Origin: Enterovibrio calviensis DSM 14347 | Lineage (GTDB): Bacteria; Pseudomonadota; Gammaproteobacteria; Enterobacterales; Vibrionaceae | DNA length: 64,000 bases | NCBI RefSeq assembly: GCF_000621165.1 | Contig: NZ_JHZA01000008.1 | Location: forward strand, 62,001 to 126,000 | Direction of reading: 5' to 3' | In this document: positions 49,079 to 58,275 of the stretch, piece by piece | Layout: each line of letters opens with the position of its first letter | How positions within the stretch are numbered: position 1 is the stretch's first letter | The notes under the pieces: model-generated | Databases searched by the model: none | The model's input: the letters and a program-made list of their open reading frames with translations, nothing else | Told to the model about the DNA's origin: nothing | Translations under genes and position numbers: made by a program

Positions 49079-50053
49079 TCAGTACACGGGCAACTCTAAA
49101 CCTTCAAATAACTTGTCGACCTTGTCAGCGCTATTTTGCATCAACACATTTTCCATCAACGTCTTAGTAAGATGAGGAGAGAACGACAAAAGGAAGTCGT
49201 ACATGTAGTTTTGCAAAAGGATGTCTTTCGAGAAACAAATCCACGCACTCGATGGTTCAAACAAGTGATCAAGATTGATGTAGGTCAGCCCGGTATTTTC
49301 AATATCACGCGCTGCTAACGTAGAGACAATACCGATGCCGAAACCAAGCTGCACGTAGCGCTTAATCACATCCGCATCCATAACTGTCATAAAGTAGTTA
49401 GGGGAGATCCCTTCACGACCAAAGGCTTCGTCTTGGGTTCTTCGCCCTGTCGAGCCCGGCTCGTAACTTAAAATCGGGTAGTCAGCCAGTTGCTTCAAGG
49501 TTGGCTTACGCACATGGGCAAGCGGATGTTCTTCCGGAACCACCAACCCTAACGTCCATAGATATGCAGGCAACACGATCAAATCATTGTCGGCACCAAG
49601 GTCGTGAGCAACAATCGAGAAATCAGAGTGACCTTTGCTGATCACTCCTTTGGTTTGCAAAGGGAGCGTCGGCTGCAAATGGAAATTGATGTTAGGGTAT
49701 TTCTGTGTGAAATAGGAAACACTGTTTGGCAGCAAGTAACGCGCAATGGTGTGCGTCGTGTAAATGTTCAGCGTGCCCACACTCGGGTCAAGATGCTCAT
49801 TGGCCAATGCTTTAATTTTTTGCTCAAGTGCGAGCATTCGCTCTACCTGCTCAAGAATACGTTCACCAATCGGCGTCACACCACTGAGGTTCTTTCCTCT
49901 GCGCTCAAATATTCGTACCCCGAGTTCTTTTTCCAACAAACCAACCTGCTTACTCACACCCGGCTGTGTTGTAAAAAGAGATTGCGATGCTGCGGACACA
50001 TTTAAATTGTTGTCCTTTATCGCTTTTAGATATTTGAGCTGTTGAAGTTTCAA
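49079..50053 (-). CDS. LysR-type regulator, CysB paralogue
   Basis: 324 residues, the same length and layout as CysB at 34255, starting [20 protein letters not shown]. The helix-turn-helix covers about 18-37. The effector domain keeps T100 and T102 in TTHTIARYLLP, but Q103, which with these threonines contacts sulfate in CysB, is isoleucine. PGSTGRR replaces FGFTGR. It may be Cbl-like or respond to another ligand. Neighbours are the His-rich protein (convergent) and the phosphatase gene; no obvious target gene is divergent from it, so the regulon is unclear. Confidence 0.9.
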   Translation of the reverse strand: MKLQQLKYLKAIKDNNLNVSAASQSLFTTQPGVSKQVGLLEKELGVRIFERRGKNLSGVTPIGERILEQVERMLALEQKIKALANEHLDPSVGTLNIYTTHTIARYLLPNSVSYFTQKYPNINFHLQPTLPLQTKGVISKGHSDFSIVAHDLGADNDLIVLPAYLWTLGLVVPEEHPLAHVRKPTLKQLADYPILSYEPGSTGRRTQDEAFGREGISPNYFMTVMDADVIKRYVQLGFGIGIVSTLAARDIENTGLTYINLDHLFEPSSAWICFSKDILLQNYMYDFLLSFSPHLTKTLMENVLMQNSADKVDKLFEGLELPVY

Positions 50054-50185
50054 TCCCTTACCTCAGACAAAGACATTGGCTATAGATCCTAAATTTATAA
50101 GAGCCTTATATTTTAAACAAGTTGAATGACTTCAAAATGCTCTGTTTCTGGCAAATAATCCAAATTTCCTCAGTGAAACAGCCAC

Positions 50186-50210
50186 AAAAAAGCCCGTCAG
50201 TGACGGGCTT
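50186..50210 (-). terminator. intrinsic terminator of the phosphatase gene
   Basis: AAGCCCGTC / GACGGGCTT, 9 pairs, loop AGT; AAAAA on the plus strand supplies the leftward U tract. Confidence 0.88.
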
Positions 50211-50235
50211 CAAATTCATACTTTAGGGATTCGCA

Positions 50236-50709
50236 CTATCCGAAACGGTTAAGCACTTCATCACTCGCCTGTTCAATCAAATCCAGCGCCACTTCAAAGC
50301 CTTTGCCGCCACCAAAATAAGGATCGGGGATCTCATTAAATTCAGAATCACTATGACTGAGAAATAGCGACAATTTATGCCGGAGTTCTGGTGGGCAAAT
50401 ATCGATTAAGTCGGCAAGGTTTGCCTTGTCGGCGGCTAAGATCATGTCAAAGTGCTCAAAGTCTCTAGCGTCAACTTGTCGTGAGGTGATGCCAGAGAAA
50501 TCATACCCTCGGGCTTCGCCAGCAGCTTGACTACGAGGATCGGGGTTAGCACCGGTGTGATATCCAATTGTGCCTGCTGAATCAACAATCACATCCAAAC
50601 CACGTGCCGCCGCTTTGGCTCTGAGTACTGCTTCTCCGGTCGGAGAACGGCAAATGTTACCCATACATACGACGAGAATTTTCGGTTTACTATGATGATT
50701 GACTGACAT
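50236..50709 (-). CDS. Low-molecular-weight protein-tyrosine phosphatase
   Basis: Small cytoplasmic phosphatase. I chose the ATG at 50709 (157 residues) with GGAG 6 bases ahead, over a GTG two codons upstream. The P-loop is VCMGNICRSP (nucleophile C15, R21), and the catalytic aspartate is in IPDPYFGG. Sequence is closer to the housekeeping/eukaryote-like class than to Wzb partners of capsule kinases, and no tyrosine kinase or capsule gene is nearby. Monocistronic, or possibly following the upstream gene on the same strand after 80 bases. Confidence 0.92.
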   Translation of the reverse strand: MSVNHHSKPKILVVCMGNICRSPTGEAVLRAKAAARGLDVIVDSAGTIGYHTGANPDPRSQAAGEARGYDFSGITSRQVDARDFEHFDMILAADKANLADLIDICPPELRHKLSLFLSHSDSEFNEIPDPYFGGGKGFEVALDLIEQASDEVLNRFG

Positions 50710-50788
50710 TGGCACTCCATTCCTATATCACATTGAAATCACTGTAACGAATGAAGGAACGGAGCGCAAAGTAGGCGTTCAATCGATG

Positions 50789-51517
50789 TTAAAAATTTTG
50801 ATCAAGGAATGTGCTAAACGTTGCCCATGAGCGAGCATCTGCGACTTCGCGATAACGCGGTGACCCAAATACCGTGAACGCATGCGGTGCACCGGAGTAG
50901 ACTTCAATCAAGTAAGGCACACTTGCTGATTCCAACTGAACAGAGAGATCAGCCACGTCTGTCATCGGGATCGCGCTGTCAGCGCCGCCATGTGCAATAA
51001 AGATGGGTGGAGTATCACTGGCGTAGCTTTGTTGGCCGGGCGTTTTCAATCCACCATGAAACGTCGCATAACCATTCACGCTTTCCGCCTTGCCAGAACG
51101 TGCCAGCTCAAGTGCCGCTGCTCCACCAAAGCAATAGCCTGCTACCACGACGTCCTGAATACCCATTTCTCTCGCTTTATCTAAACCCGCTAAGATCAAG
51201 CTGCGCATTTTCTCTCTGTCTTTATACAGCTTCCCTGTTTCAGCTTTCTTAGCATTGGTTTCGACAGGACGATTTCCTTTGCCATACAAATCAACGGCAA
51301 AGGTGTTGTAACCCATTTTGGACAGCATGTTCACGCGTTTCTCTTCGTATTCAGTCAAACCATCCCAATCGTGAATAAGCAGCACAGACCCCTTCGGTGT
51401 TCCTTCTGCTTTGGCGTAATAGCCTTCCAACGCCATTCCACCCGATTGATAGTCCACGCTTTCACCAGCAAAACCATGAAAAGAGAACCCCATTAGTAGC
51501 CAAGCTAGATGCTTCAT
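50789..51517 (-). CDS. Dienelactone hydrolase family protein, exported
   Basis: Alpha/beta hydrolase of 242 residues. The catalytic triad is visible: C129 in GYCFGG (Cys nucleophile as in true dienelactone hydrolases), D180 in HGGADSAIP and H212 in GAPHAF. Residues 1-18 (MKHLAWLLMGFSFHGFAG) look like a signal peptide, so it is probably periplasmic, unlike the cytoplasmic clcD-type enzymes. No aromatic-degradation genes are nearby, so the physiological substrate is unknown. Confidence 0.9.
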   Translation of the reverse strand: MKHLAWLLMGFSFHGFAGESVDYQSGGMALEGYYAKAEGTPKGSVLLIHDWDGLTEYEEKRVNMLSKMGYNTFAVDLYGKGNRPVETNAKKAETGKLYKDREKMRSLILAGLDKAREMGIQDVVVAGYCFGGAAALELARSGKAESVNGYATFHGGLKTPGQQSYASDTPPIFIAHGGADSAIPMTDVADLSVQLESASVPYLIEVYSGAPHAFTVFGSPRYREVADARSWATFSTFLDQNF

Positions 51518-51690
51518 GTCGCTTCCTTCTTAATTTACCCAAATTCAATCATAGCTGTTCAGTGTTTATACAGCCCAAGTAAGCAAAACGTTCACATTCC
51601 CAGCTGCATACCTGAGACGTGTGGTATTGGTTAGACCCTATGCAACACCTGACGTGTCACGATCCCAACCAGAATCTGTGGACGAAAGCA

Positions 51691-51724
51691 GCGCTGAGCC
51701 CTGCATCTTCAGGTTACTTGGGTA
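51691..51724. repeat. dispersed palindromic repeat, half element
   Basis: GCATCTTCAGGTTACTTGGGTA preceded by GCGCTGAGCCCT. It shares GCATCTTCAGGTT exactly with the element at 15868-15918, but the left arm is decayed (ATCCCAACCAGAA at 51662). It lies in the 327-base gap before cobO, which otherwise shows no feature. Confidence 0.6.
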
Positions 51725-51844
51725 AATCATCATTTCTATGCTTCCAAATATGACAAGGTTTGTTATGTTGTGATCCAATTTGCTACGGCCAACATACTGG
51801 GTTGGCCCACAAGTCAGCATGACGATTGAGAAAAGGAATACGAC

Positions 51845-52435
51845 ATGAGCGATGAGCGCTATAAAGCCCGACAACAAAAAGTGAAAGAACAAGTGGACGA
51901 GCGCGTCGCCGCTGCACAGATCGAGAAAGGATTGCTGCTGGTTATCACGGGTAATGGGAAAGGAAAATCAACCTCAGGCTTTGGCGTCGTCACTCGCGCG
52001 ACAGGTCATGGACAAAAATGTGGCGTAGCACAGTTCATTAAGGGCACATGGGAATGTGGTGAGCGTAATCTGCTGCAACAGTGCGGTGTTGAATTTCATG
52101 TGATGGCAACAGGCTTTACGTGGGACACGCAAGACAAAGAAAACGACACGCGCGTAGCCCAAGAGATTTGGACCGAATGTAAACGCATGCTGGCCGACCC
52201 AAGCTATGACGTGGTCTTGCTTGATGAAATGACCTACATGGTCACCTATGGTTATATCGACCTTGATGAAGTGGTCACTGCGTTAGAAAACCGCCCTAGC
52301 GAGCAGTCCGTCGTCATCACCGGTAGAGCGGCCCATCGTACCTTAACGGACATGGCGGACACGGTGTCAGAAGTCCGCAATGTAAAACATGCCTTTGATT
52401 CTGGCGTCAAAGTACGTAAGGGTGTCGACTGGTAA
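51845..52435 (+). CDS. cobO: Corrinoid adenosyltransferase
   Basis: Transfers the adenosyl group of ATP to cob(I)alamin (or cobinamide) to form the coenzyme. It has 196 residues (CobA/BtuR/CobO type). The P-loop variant is GNGKGKST (about 37-44), and family blocks GVAQFIKGTWECGERNL and VVLLDEMTYMVTYGY are intact. It stands alone, with no other cobalamin gene or recognisable B12 riboswitch upstream, so it most likely serves salvage of imported corrinoids. Confidence 0.95.
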   Translation: MSDERYKARQQKVKEQVDERVAAAQIEKGLLLVITGNGKGKSTSGFGVVTRATGHGQKCGVAQFIKGTWECGERNLLQQCGVEFHVMATGFTWDTQDKENDTRVAQEIWTECKRMLADPSYDVVLLDEMTYMVTYGYIDLDEVVTALENRPSEQSVVITGRAAHRTLTDMADTVSEVRNVKHAFDSGVKVRKGVDW

Positions 52436-52530
52436 TCATGACTGGGCGTTAGCCCTTGCTTACCCTTTTTCGCCCACGCCTAAAGCATCCAAATGTTTTG
52501 GAGCGCTCCCAAGCTGCGAGTCAACAATAG

Positions 52531-52586
52531 AAAACGCCCGTACTTTCTCTATCAGTCAGACTGAAAACAGGAAGTACGGGCGTTTT
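52531..52586. terminator. long bidirectional terminator, cobO / YdjM-like
   Basis: A 15-bp perfect stem from AAAACGCCCGTACTT to AAGTACGGGCGTTTT encloses a 26-base loop holding a second hairpin TCAGT-CAG-ACTGA. Stem ends supply A and T runs in both directions. Unusually large for a terminator. Confidence 0.85.
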
Positions 52587-52634
52587 CTTGTGCCAATTCG
52601 ATTGACCTAATATGTCTCAACGACAGTCTCGCAA

Positions 52635-53687
52635 CTACTGCGCAGTCTCGTCCATTGGCTCATCACGAAAGCAATCAAGCTCGTTACACAATAAAGCATC
52701 AATGCTCTGCAACCCTAGCAAGCGCATCCACAATGCAGGAATTTGCCTCGGCAATACTGGGCCTGGGTCAAGCTGTACGGGATCGACGAGCTGCCAGATC
52801 TGTTGGTCATTTTTTTCCGCCATCAAGAACTCAAACGGATGATACATCGCCATTCCCAATCGAAGATCCGTCACTGTCAAAGCATTGTCTTGCTGCTTAA
52901 ATTGCACGAAACCACGGGTAAATGCTTCGAAATCCGCCAATAACTTAGGTTCACTCGGGAACGGCCATTCACCCCGTACCATTGGCATCCAATCGATCAC
53001 AGGTTCTTCATCCAGTAACGACGTAAGGCCTTCCCAGTATTTGTCATCATCAAGCACAACCACACGCCAAAGCACGGTATTGAACGGCGTCGGCGAAATG
53101 AAAACGGGTTGCCCTTCTAAATGCGTGCCCGCGACGTTTTCCTCAACACGATCTTGTATTTGCCCCAATGCCACCAGCGACCACATCAAATAAAGTGATG
53201 ATATCGCCAAACCCGCGCCGCACAGTTTGGCGGCTCGACCACGCCAAATAAGCGCAGCGAGCACGGGAATAAGCAATGGCAGTGTGTACAAGGGATCGAT
53301 AATGAACATGCTGGATATTGCCACTGGCGGTACATCTAACGGCCAAAAAAGCTGAGTTCCGTATGACGTGAACGAGTCCAATATCGGATGTGTAATCAAG
53401 GCCGCAGTGATCAGCGTGAGCAACTGAACAAAAGGCCATGACGCCGCAAAGAAACGCTTCCAAACCAGTGCAAGCACTACAGAGAACGGGATTAGGACAA
53501 ACAAAGAGTGGCTAAAACCACGATGTTTGATCATGTTGGAAATAGGGTCACCGTAATCCAACACCACGTCTAAATCAGGCAATGTGCCCAGCGCTGCTCC
53601 CGCCAATAGTACCTTCGGGGTACAGCGCTTGCCCGCCACTAAACCAGCAACAGCAGCGCCCAAGGCTGCTTGAGAAATCGAATCCAT
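52635..53687 (-). CDS. Membrane-bound metal-dependent hydrolase, YbcI/DUF457 (YdjM-like)
   Basis: Inner-membrane protein of 350 residues. The N-terminal half has four to five helices with the family motifs LGTLPDLDVVLDYG, HRGFSHSL and ITHPILDSFTSYGTQLFWPL, whose His and Asp residues are thought to bind metal (predicted phosphohydrolase/transacylase fold). The C-terminal half (about 190-350) is soluble. Relatives in E. coli (YdjM) are LexA regulated; I saw no LexA box here. Substrate unknown. Monocistronic. Confidence 0.85.
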   Translation of the reverse strand: MDSISQAALGAAVAGLVAGKRCTPKVLLAGAALGTLPDLDVVLDYGDPISNMIKHRGFSHSLFVLIPFSVVLALVWKRFFAASWPFVQLLTLITAALITHPILDSFTSYGTQLFWPLDVPPVAISSMFIIDPLYTLPLLIPVLAALIWRGRAAKLCGAGLAISSLYLMWSLVALGQIQDRVEENVAGTHLEGQPVFISPTPFNTVLWRVVVLDDDKYWEGLTSLLDEEPVIDWMPMVRGEWPFPSEPKLLADFEAFTRGFVQFKQQDNALTVTDLRLGMAMYHPFEFLMAEKNDQQIWQLVDPVQLDPGPVLPRQIPALWMRLLGLQSIDALLCNELDCFRDEPMDETAQ

Positions 53688-53914
53688 CTACGCGTGTGTT
53701 CCTTTTTGTTCTAGGCCTGAGCAACTCAATATGTTTGCTCAGCGAAGACCCGATTCTAGCGAACCGAGCCAAGAGTGAAAGCAATTCCTTGTAATGAAAC
53801 CGTTAATGATTGTTTCCTCCAGAATATTTATACCCGTATATGAGCCACGGCTCTCAACATTTTGTCCTTACATTCTGTAGGTTTAAAATTTGACCACATG
53901 GAGGATTCAATACG

Positions 53915-54358
53915 ATGCCAGGAAAAGTTTCGGATTACATGACACGTAAACTTATCACCGTCAGCGCAGACACAGGTGTACGAGAAGCCTACTTCTTAAT
54001 GCGGGACAAAGACATACGCCATCTACCGGTCACACAAGATTCGCAATTGGTTGGCATTATCAGCGACAGATCGCTACGCCGTCCAAATTGGGCTGATGAA
54101 GCACCGGATATCGAACACCCTTATTTGTTGTCAGATGACCTGACTGTCGGTGACGTCATGATCAAAGATGTCATTACCTGCCGAACCTATGAAACTCTAT
54201 CAAAAGCCAATCAAACCTTGTTGGACTACAATGTCGGCGCACTGCCAGTGCTAGACAAAACCGATGACCTCGTCGGGATCCTGTCAGCGGTTGATTTGCT
54301 GGAAGCGCTGCAAGACATGCTGAAAACTGAAAAACGCGCTAAAAAACAACGCGCGTAA
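53915..54358 (+). CDS. Two-CBS-domain protein
   Basis: 147-residue cytoplasmic protein consisting of two CBS domains (about 1-60 and 75-130; motifs DKDIRHLPVTQDSQLVGIISDR and YNVGALPVLDKTDDLVGILS) and a basic tail ending KKQRA. CBS pairs bind adenine nucleotides such as AMP, ATP or SAM. No enzyme domain is attached, so it is probably a regulator of another protein. ATGGAGGATT precedes the ATG (GGAGG spaced about 10). Monocistronic with a bidirectional terminator after it. Confidence 0.9.
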   Translation: MPGKVSDYMTRKLITVSADTGVREAYFLMRDKDIRHLPVTQDSQLVGIISDRSLRRPNWADEAPDIEHPYLLSDDLTVGDVMIKDVITCRTYETLSKANQTLLDYNVGALPVLDKTDDLVGILSAVDLLEALQDMLKTEKRAKKQRA

Positions 54359-54380
54359 ACTGGCAAAAAAAACCTGTAAA

Positions 54381-54403
54381 AAAAGCCGCAATGGCGGCTT
54401 TTT
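54381..54403. terminator. bidirectional terminator, CBS gene / asmA
   Basis: AAAAGCCGC / GCGGCTTTT with loop AATG and T run. Minus-strand transcripts from asmA would also meet a U tract here. Confidence 0.85.
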
Positions 54404-54418
54404 AGTTCACAGTGATTG

Positions 54419-54486
54419 TCAATTCGACGCTGTGTTCAATTCGAAGCTAAAGTCGACTCGACGCTATCGTCAATTCAAAACCATCG
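54419..54486. repeat. 17-bp tandem repeat, four copies
   Basis: Consecutive units TCAATTCGACGCTGTGT, TCAATTCGAAGCTAAAG, TCGACTCGACGCTATCG and TCAATTCAAAACCATCG keep register at exactly 17 bases with divergence at the 3' part. They fill the gap between the terminator and the asmA stop codon. Confidence 0.75.
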
Positions 54487-54498
54487 TAAAACTGATGG

Positions 54499-56658
54499 CT
54501 AGTTAAACAAGTCTTTTAGCAACTTGTCAGCGACGTTTTTCACTTTGTCATCGCCAGCTTTGTCACCAAGAAGTTTTTCCAAACCACGTTCTGCTTCTTT
54601 GCGCACTTTTTCTTCCAACACTTTGTTGCTGGTCAGCAGCGCTTTCACATCCAGATTGTAGCTTGGCGCTTGCCACGTGCCGCCAATCGCAACAGGAATG
54701 GTAACGTCTTTCAGCTCATCAATGTCTTTCCCGCCCTGCCCTTTGCTGGTTCCAACCACAGAGACAAACACGTCGAAATCCAAGTCTTCGCTGACCAGAT
54801 TGGTTTGCCCTTCACTACGAATACGCAGCGCCGGCGCTTCCATCTTCATGTTGCGCGTTGATGCAATGCCTTTACCTAGGTTAAAGGTCGCCGTTAACGC
54901 ACTAAAATCGGTCTGACGAGCTTCCTCTACATATTCTGCACGTTGACCTTTTAGTGTCGCTTTGGCTTCACGAATCATTTCAGGGATGTTGATACCATCG
55001 ATAGAACCATCTGCAAAGTTGATAGCCACGGTACCTGTCATGCCAGTACGAAGACGTTTTTCTGACAAACCAACACCGTTTACATTCACATCAATACTGC
55101 CACGACCTGACAAGATGTCTTGATTCGCAGCGTCCATCAGCAAAGGCTGAACATTGACGTTTTTGATGTCTTTCGTGACGCCGTAGCGAGCTGGGCTGAC
55201 AGTCGCATCCAACGTCCCTTTTGCAGACACTGAGCCACCGTATAACTTTGCATCAAACTGACTGAGGTCAAGCTTGCCGCGATTGACAGCAAAAACGGTA
55301 TTCACTTGGCTGACTTTCACGTTATTTGCCACCAATTCATCAATGGTAATTTTGCCAGCGACATCTAGCCCTTTCAGGGCTGATAAGTCAGGCTCGACGT
55401 CACTCAGTGGTGCCTTTGCAACTGGCGTCGCTGGCTCATTGGGTGCAGATGAAGGTTGTGTTTCCGCAGGTTTAGACTCAGCAGGCTGTGCTGCCTTTGT
55501 TGAGTTGCCTAGGAATGCATCAAGATCAATCTTAGAACTATGAAGCGCAAAACGTACCGCGGGAATGTCGGCAAGTGCAACAGATGCACTTCCATCAACC
55601 GCCAGCTCATCAAGGCTGGCAACCAATTGACTCAGTGTTAACTTCTGCGTGTTGTTATTGAACGCCGCGTCTGCTTTTAAACCGATATTCATTTCTGGGC
55701 GTGGAAGCGATGCGCCAGCCAGCAAGGTCGAGATATCAATGCCTGTGGCTTGGATATTTTCAATCGATTTGTCGACCAACACTGACGCTTTGCCTGACGT
55801 ATCAAATGTCATGTCATTCGCGCTACCTTTGGCTGAAAACGTCAAGGCAGCTGGCATTGCCAACGCGACCTGATCAGCATTGAGTGATAGATTTTCCAAT
55901 TGAATGTTTTCGTCGTTAACTGAGGCAGAGAGCGACAGCTTGCGAAGCTGGGAGTCCATCGCCACTTTTTCAAGCATGGCTTCCATTTGGCCTTTAGCAG
56001 AAAAGGCCATCGCATTTTGTTTTCCTGCAATATCAAATTCAACGGGTACCCACGCGCCCGTTGCCAACTTTCCGATATGGAGATTTAGCTGGCTAATTTC
56101 ACTCACAGTATGGATCTTATCGTCGCGCACGACGGCACTGGCATCAACGACATCCAAACCACCAATTGAAATAGCCCATGCAGCAGGCGCTTGGCCTTCG
56201 CTGGCCGGTTCGGTTGGAGCTGGCGTTTGTGACGCGGGCTCAGCTTGGCTATCAGCAGCCGACGTATCGCCAGTCAAACCATCTAGGTTACTGTTTCCGT
56301 TTGGCAGCGTTTGAATAAAGACATGGGCACCGTACAAGCTCACGAGACCAATATCGAGGGTGTTCGACATCAGCGGCATCACAGCAACGGACAACTCTGC
56401 GCGATCCAGTTTGAGCATATTTGGCTCAGCGAAACCCTGGGGGTTTTTGAATGCGAGTTTTTCAACAGACAAACCTAAGCTCGGCCAAAAGCGCCAACTA
56501 ATGTCACCATCGATGACCAATTCTCGGCCTGTCGCTTTTTTCACTTCGTCAGCAATCAGCGGCTTAAAATCGTTAGGGTTAATCACTGCGACAAGTACGC
56601 CTATCGCAACAACCACTAACATCACCAGTCCAAGAAGGATGTAGAGAAGCTTTTTCAT
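54499..56658 (-). CDS. asmA: AsmA family protein
   Basis: Inner-membrane-anchored periplasmic protein related to bridge-like lipid-transfer proteins; in E. coli AsmA affects outer-membrane assembly. I chose the ATG giving MKKLLYILLGLVML (719 residues), since the extension upstream lacks similarity. The N-terminal membrane helix spans about 3-25, then the AsmA N-domain (INPNDFKPLIADEVKKATGR) and the C-terminal AsmA_2-type region. Two low-complexity Pro/Ala/Ser/Glu linkers occur (about 155-180 and 410-440), making it longer than E. coli AsmA (617). It is followed upstream by dcd on the same strand, as in E. coli. Confidence 0.92.
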   Translation of the reverse strand: MKKLLYILLGLVMLVVVAIGVLVAVINPNDFKPLIADEVKKATGRELVIDGDISWRFWPSLGLSVEKLAFKNPQGFAEPNMLKLDRAELSVAVMPLMSNTLDIGLVSLYGAHVFIQTLPNGNSNLDGLTGDTSAADSQAEPASQTPAPTEPASEGQAPAAWAISIGGLDVVDASAVVRDDKIHTVSEISQLNLHIGKLATGAWVPVEFDIAGKQNAMAFSAKGQMEAMLEKVAMDSQLRKLSLSASVNDENIQLENLSLNADQVALAMPAALTFSAKGSANDMTFDTSGKASVLVDKSIENIQATGIDISTLLAGASLPRPEMNIGLKADAAFNNNTQKLTLSQLVASLDELAVDGSASVALADIPAVRFALHSSKIDLDAFLGNSTKAAQPAESKPAETQPSSAPNEPATPVAKAPLSDVEPDLSALKGLDVAGKITIDELVANNVKVSQVNTVFAVNRGKLDLSQFDAKLYGGSVSAKGTLDATVSPARYGVTKDIKNVNVQPLLMDAANQDILSGRGSIDVNVNGVGLSEKRLRTGMTGTVAINFADGSIDGINIPEMIREAKATLKGQRAEYVEEARQTDFSALTATFNLGKGIASTRNMKMEAPALRIRSEGQTNLVSEDLDFDVFVSVVGTSKGQGGKDIDELKDVTIPVAIGGTWQAPSYNLDVKALLTSNKVLEEKVRKEAERGLEKLLGDKAGDDKVKNVADKLLKDLFN

Positions 56659-56735
56659 GATGACAAATCGTTCCTTTTGAGATGCATTGAGATAACAGCA
56701 AAAGCCTAACGAATTCTGACGCAAATTACTGCATC

Positions 56736-56760
56736 AAAACGCCGCGTTTCAGCGTTTTTT
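56736..56760 (-). terminator. possible terminator of dcd
   Basis: AAAACGC / GCGTTTT, 7 pairs, 9-base loop, with A residues on the plus strand for a short leftward U tract. It may attenuate dcd-asmA readthrough. Confidence 0.5.
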
Positions 56761-56779
56761 CTTAAGAAAGCGCAAAGAT

Positions 56780-57361
56780 TTAGTCTTCGTTTATCCGCGA
56801 GGCATCGGCGCCTTGCTGATTTTTGTATTTGGCATTTTCCCGTTTGTGATAAGGGCGCTCTGCCGGACTTGTCATGGTTTCAAAGCTCAATGCACCAATA
56901 GGCATACCGGGTCTCAAAGCCAAAGGTAGACGACCACTGTTGTAGAACTCCAGAACAATACGCCCCTGCCATCCAGGGTCAATTCGATGCGCCGTAACAT
57001 GTACCATTAATCCCAAACGAGCGAGCGACGAGCGGCCATCAAGCCAACCGACAATGTCATCGGGTAATGTCACCACTTCTTGAGTGACGGCCAACGCCAA
57101 CTGCCCTGGGTGAAGATAAAACGCCTCACCTTCAGCAATCTCTATTTCATCACTCATGACTTTATCGAGCTGCGCGGACACTTCTTCTTTCGGCCCAGAC
57201 AAGTCGATATAGGGCGCCTCATACTCTTGAAAGACTCGAAACCGGTTACCAAGAGTCACATCAGCGGTCACGCCAGAAATTGCGTCGTCATTGGGCCTTG
57301 GTTCAATGGCAATGTGTCCACTGTCCAAGTATTCACGTATATGCTTGTCGCTTAATCTCAT
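56780..57361 (-). CDS. dcd: dCTP deaminase
   Basis: Deaminates dCTP to dUTP, the main route to dTMP in enteric-type bacteria. I chose the ATG at 57361 ([15 protein letters not shown], 193 residues, as in E. coli) with GGGAG 7 bases upstream. The catalytic glutamate is in [12 protein letters not shown], and the conserved [23 protein letters not shown] block is intact. It lies between asmA and udk as in enterics. Confidence 0.97.
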   Translation of the reverse strand: MRLSDKHIREYLDSGHIAIEPRPNDDAISGVTADVTLGNRFRVFQEYEAPYIDLSGPKEEVSAQLDKVMSDEIEIAEGEAFYLHPGQLALAVTQEVVTLPDDIVGWLDGRSSLARLGLMVHVTAHRIDPGWQGRIVLEFYNSGRLPLALRPGMPIGALSFETMTSPAERPYHKRENAKYKNQQGADASRINED

Positions 57362-57432
57362 TGTGCGCTCCCTGCTCAAATCGACACACAGCATTGGCTA
57401 TGTGCCGTTGCGGTCTCCCCAACCTCAAAGAT

Positions 57433-57457
57433 AAAAAAAGCCGGACTAAGCCGGCTT
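57433..57457 (-). terminator. intrinsic terminator of udk
   Basis: AAGCCGG / CCGGCTT stem, loop ACTAAG, with seven A on the plus strand for the leftward U tract. Confidence 0.85.
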
Positions 57458-57465
57458 CTTTATTA

Positions 57466-58107
57466 TTATGCTTTTAGCAATTTTGCTATGTGTGCTTTTA
57501 GCACATCAATGGCAATGCGGTTTTTCCCGCCTCGCGGAACAATAATGTCCGCATACTGCTTAGATGGCTCAATGAACTGCATGAACATTGGGCGAACCGT
57601 GTTTTGGTACTGCTGAAGAACAGATTCCATTGTACGACCACGTTCTGCAACATCACGCTTCACACGACGAAGTAAACAGATGTCCAAAGGCGTATCCATG
57701 AAGATACTCGCATGCATCAATTCACGAAGACGTGGATCGGTCAGCAGCAAAATACCTTCCAAAATGATCACCTTCTTCGGTGTCAATGTGGTGCTCTCGT
57801 CCATACGAGTGTGCTCGGCATAGCTATACTGCGGCACTTCTACAGCTTTACCTTCCGTCAGCGCTTGGAGATGCTTACAAAGCAAATCATGGTCCAACGC
57901 TTGCGGGTGATCGTAATTTGTCTTTACGCGATCTTCCATGCTGAGATGACTTTGATCACGGTAATAGCGGTCTTCCGTGATAACACCGATCTGATGATCG
58001 CCCACTTTTTCTTTCAGTTCTTGATAGATGGTGCTGGCGATCAGACTTTTACCAGATGCAGATGCCCCTGCAATACCGATAATGACACATTGGTTGTTGT
58101 CACTCAT
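57466..58107 (-). CDS. udk: Uridine kinase
   Basis: Pyrimidine salvage enzyme that phosphorylates uridine and cytidine. It has 213 residues, the E. coli length. The P-loop is [11 protein letters not shown] (about 11-21); [23 protein letters not shown] and the arginine-rich lid [10 protein letters not shown] are present. The ribosome site is poor. It follows mrp on the same strand after about 170 bases and has its own terminator before dcd. Confidence 0.97.
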   Translation of the reverse strand: MSDNNQCVIIGIAGASASGKSLIASTIYQELKEKVGDHQIGVITEDRYYRDQSHLSMEDRVKTNYDHPQALDHDLLCKHLQALTEGKAVEVPQYSYAEHTRMDESTTLTPKKVIILEGILLLTDPRLRELMHASIFMDTPLDICLLRRVKRDVAERGRTMESVLQQYQNTVRPMFMQFIEPSKQYADIIVPRGGKNRIAIDVLKAHIAKLLKA

Positions 58108-58275
58108 ATATGAATACCCGGAAGTTTGGCGAGAAATAAACCGCCTGATTATAGGGAGTTGGATGCGCTCACGCCATCAAAATCTGTGATGAAAGTCTCA
58201 AATAAAAGCAAGATGCGTAATGTTTCACCAAGCTGCACGCGATTTGCGCATCAATTCACTCTTTCAACACCCGCT

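Noticed and set aside
50236-50709. Capsule-system (Wzb-like) role for the low-molecular-weight phosphatase
   Set aside because: No tyrosine kinase or polysaccharide export genes are adjacent, so only a general assignment is justified.
51518-51844. Cobalamin riboswitch upstream of cobO
   Set aside because: The gap is short and I found no B12-box-like sequence or matching fold; it contains only the repeat half element.
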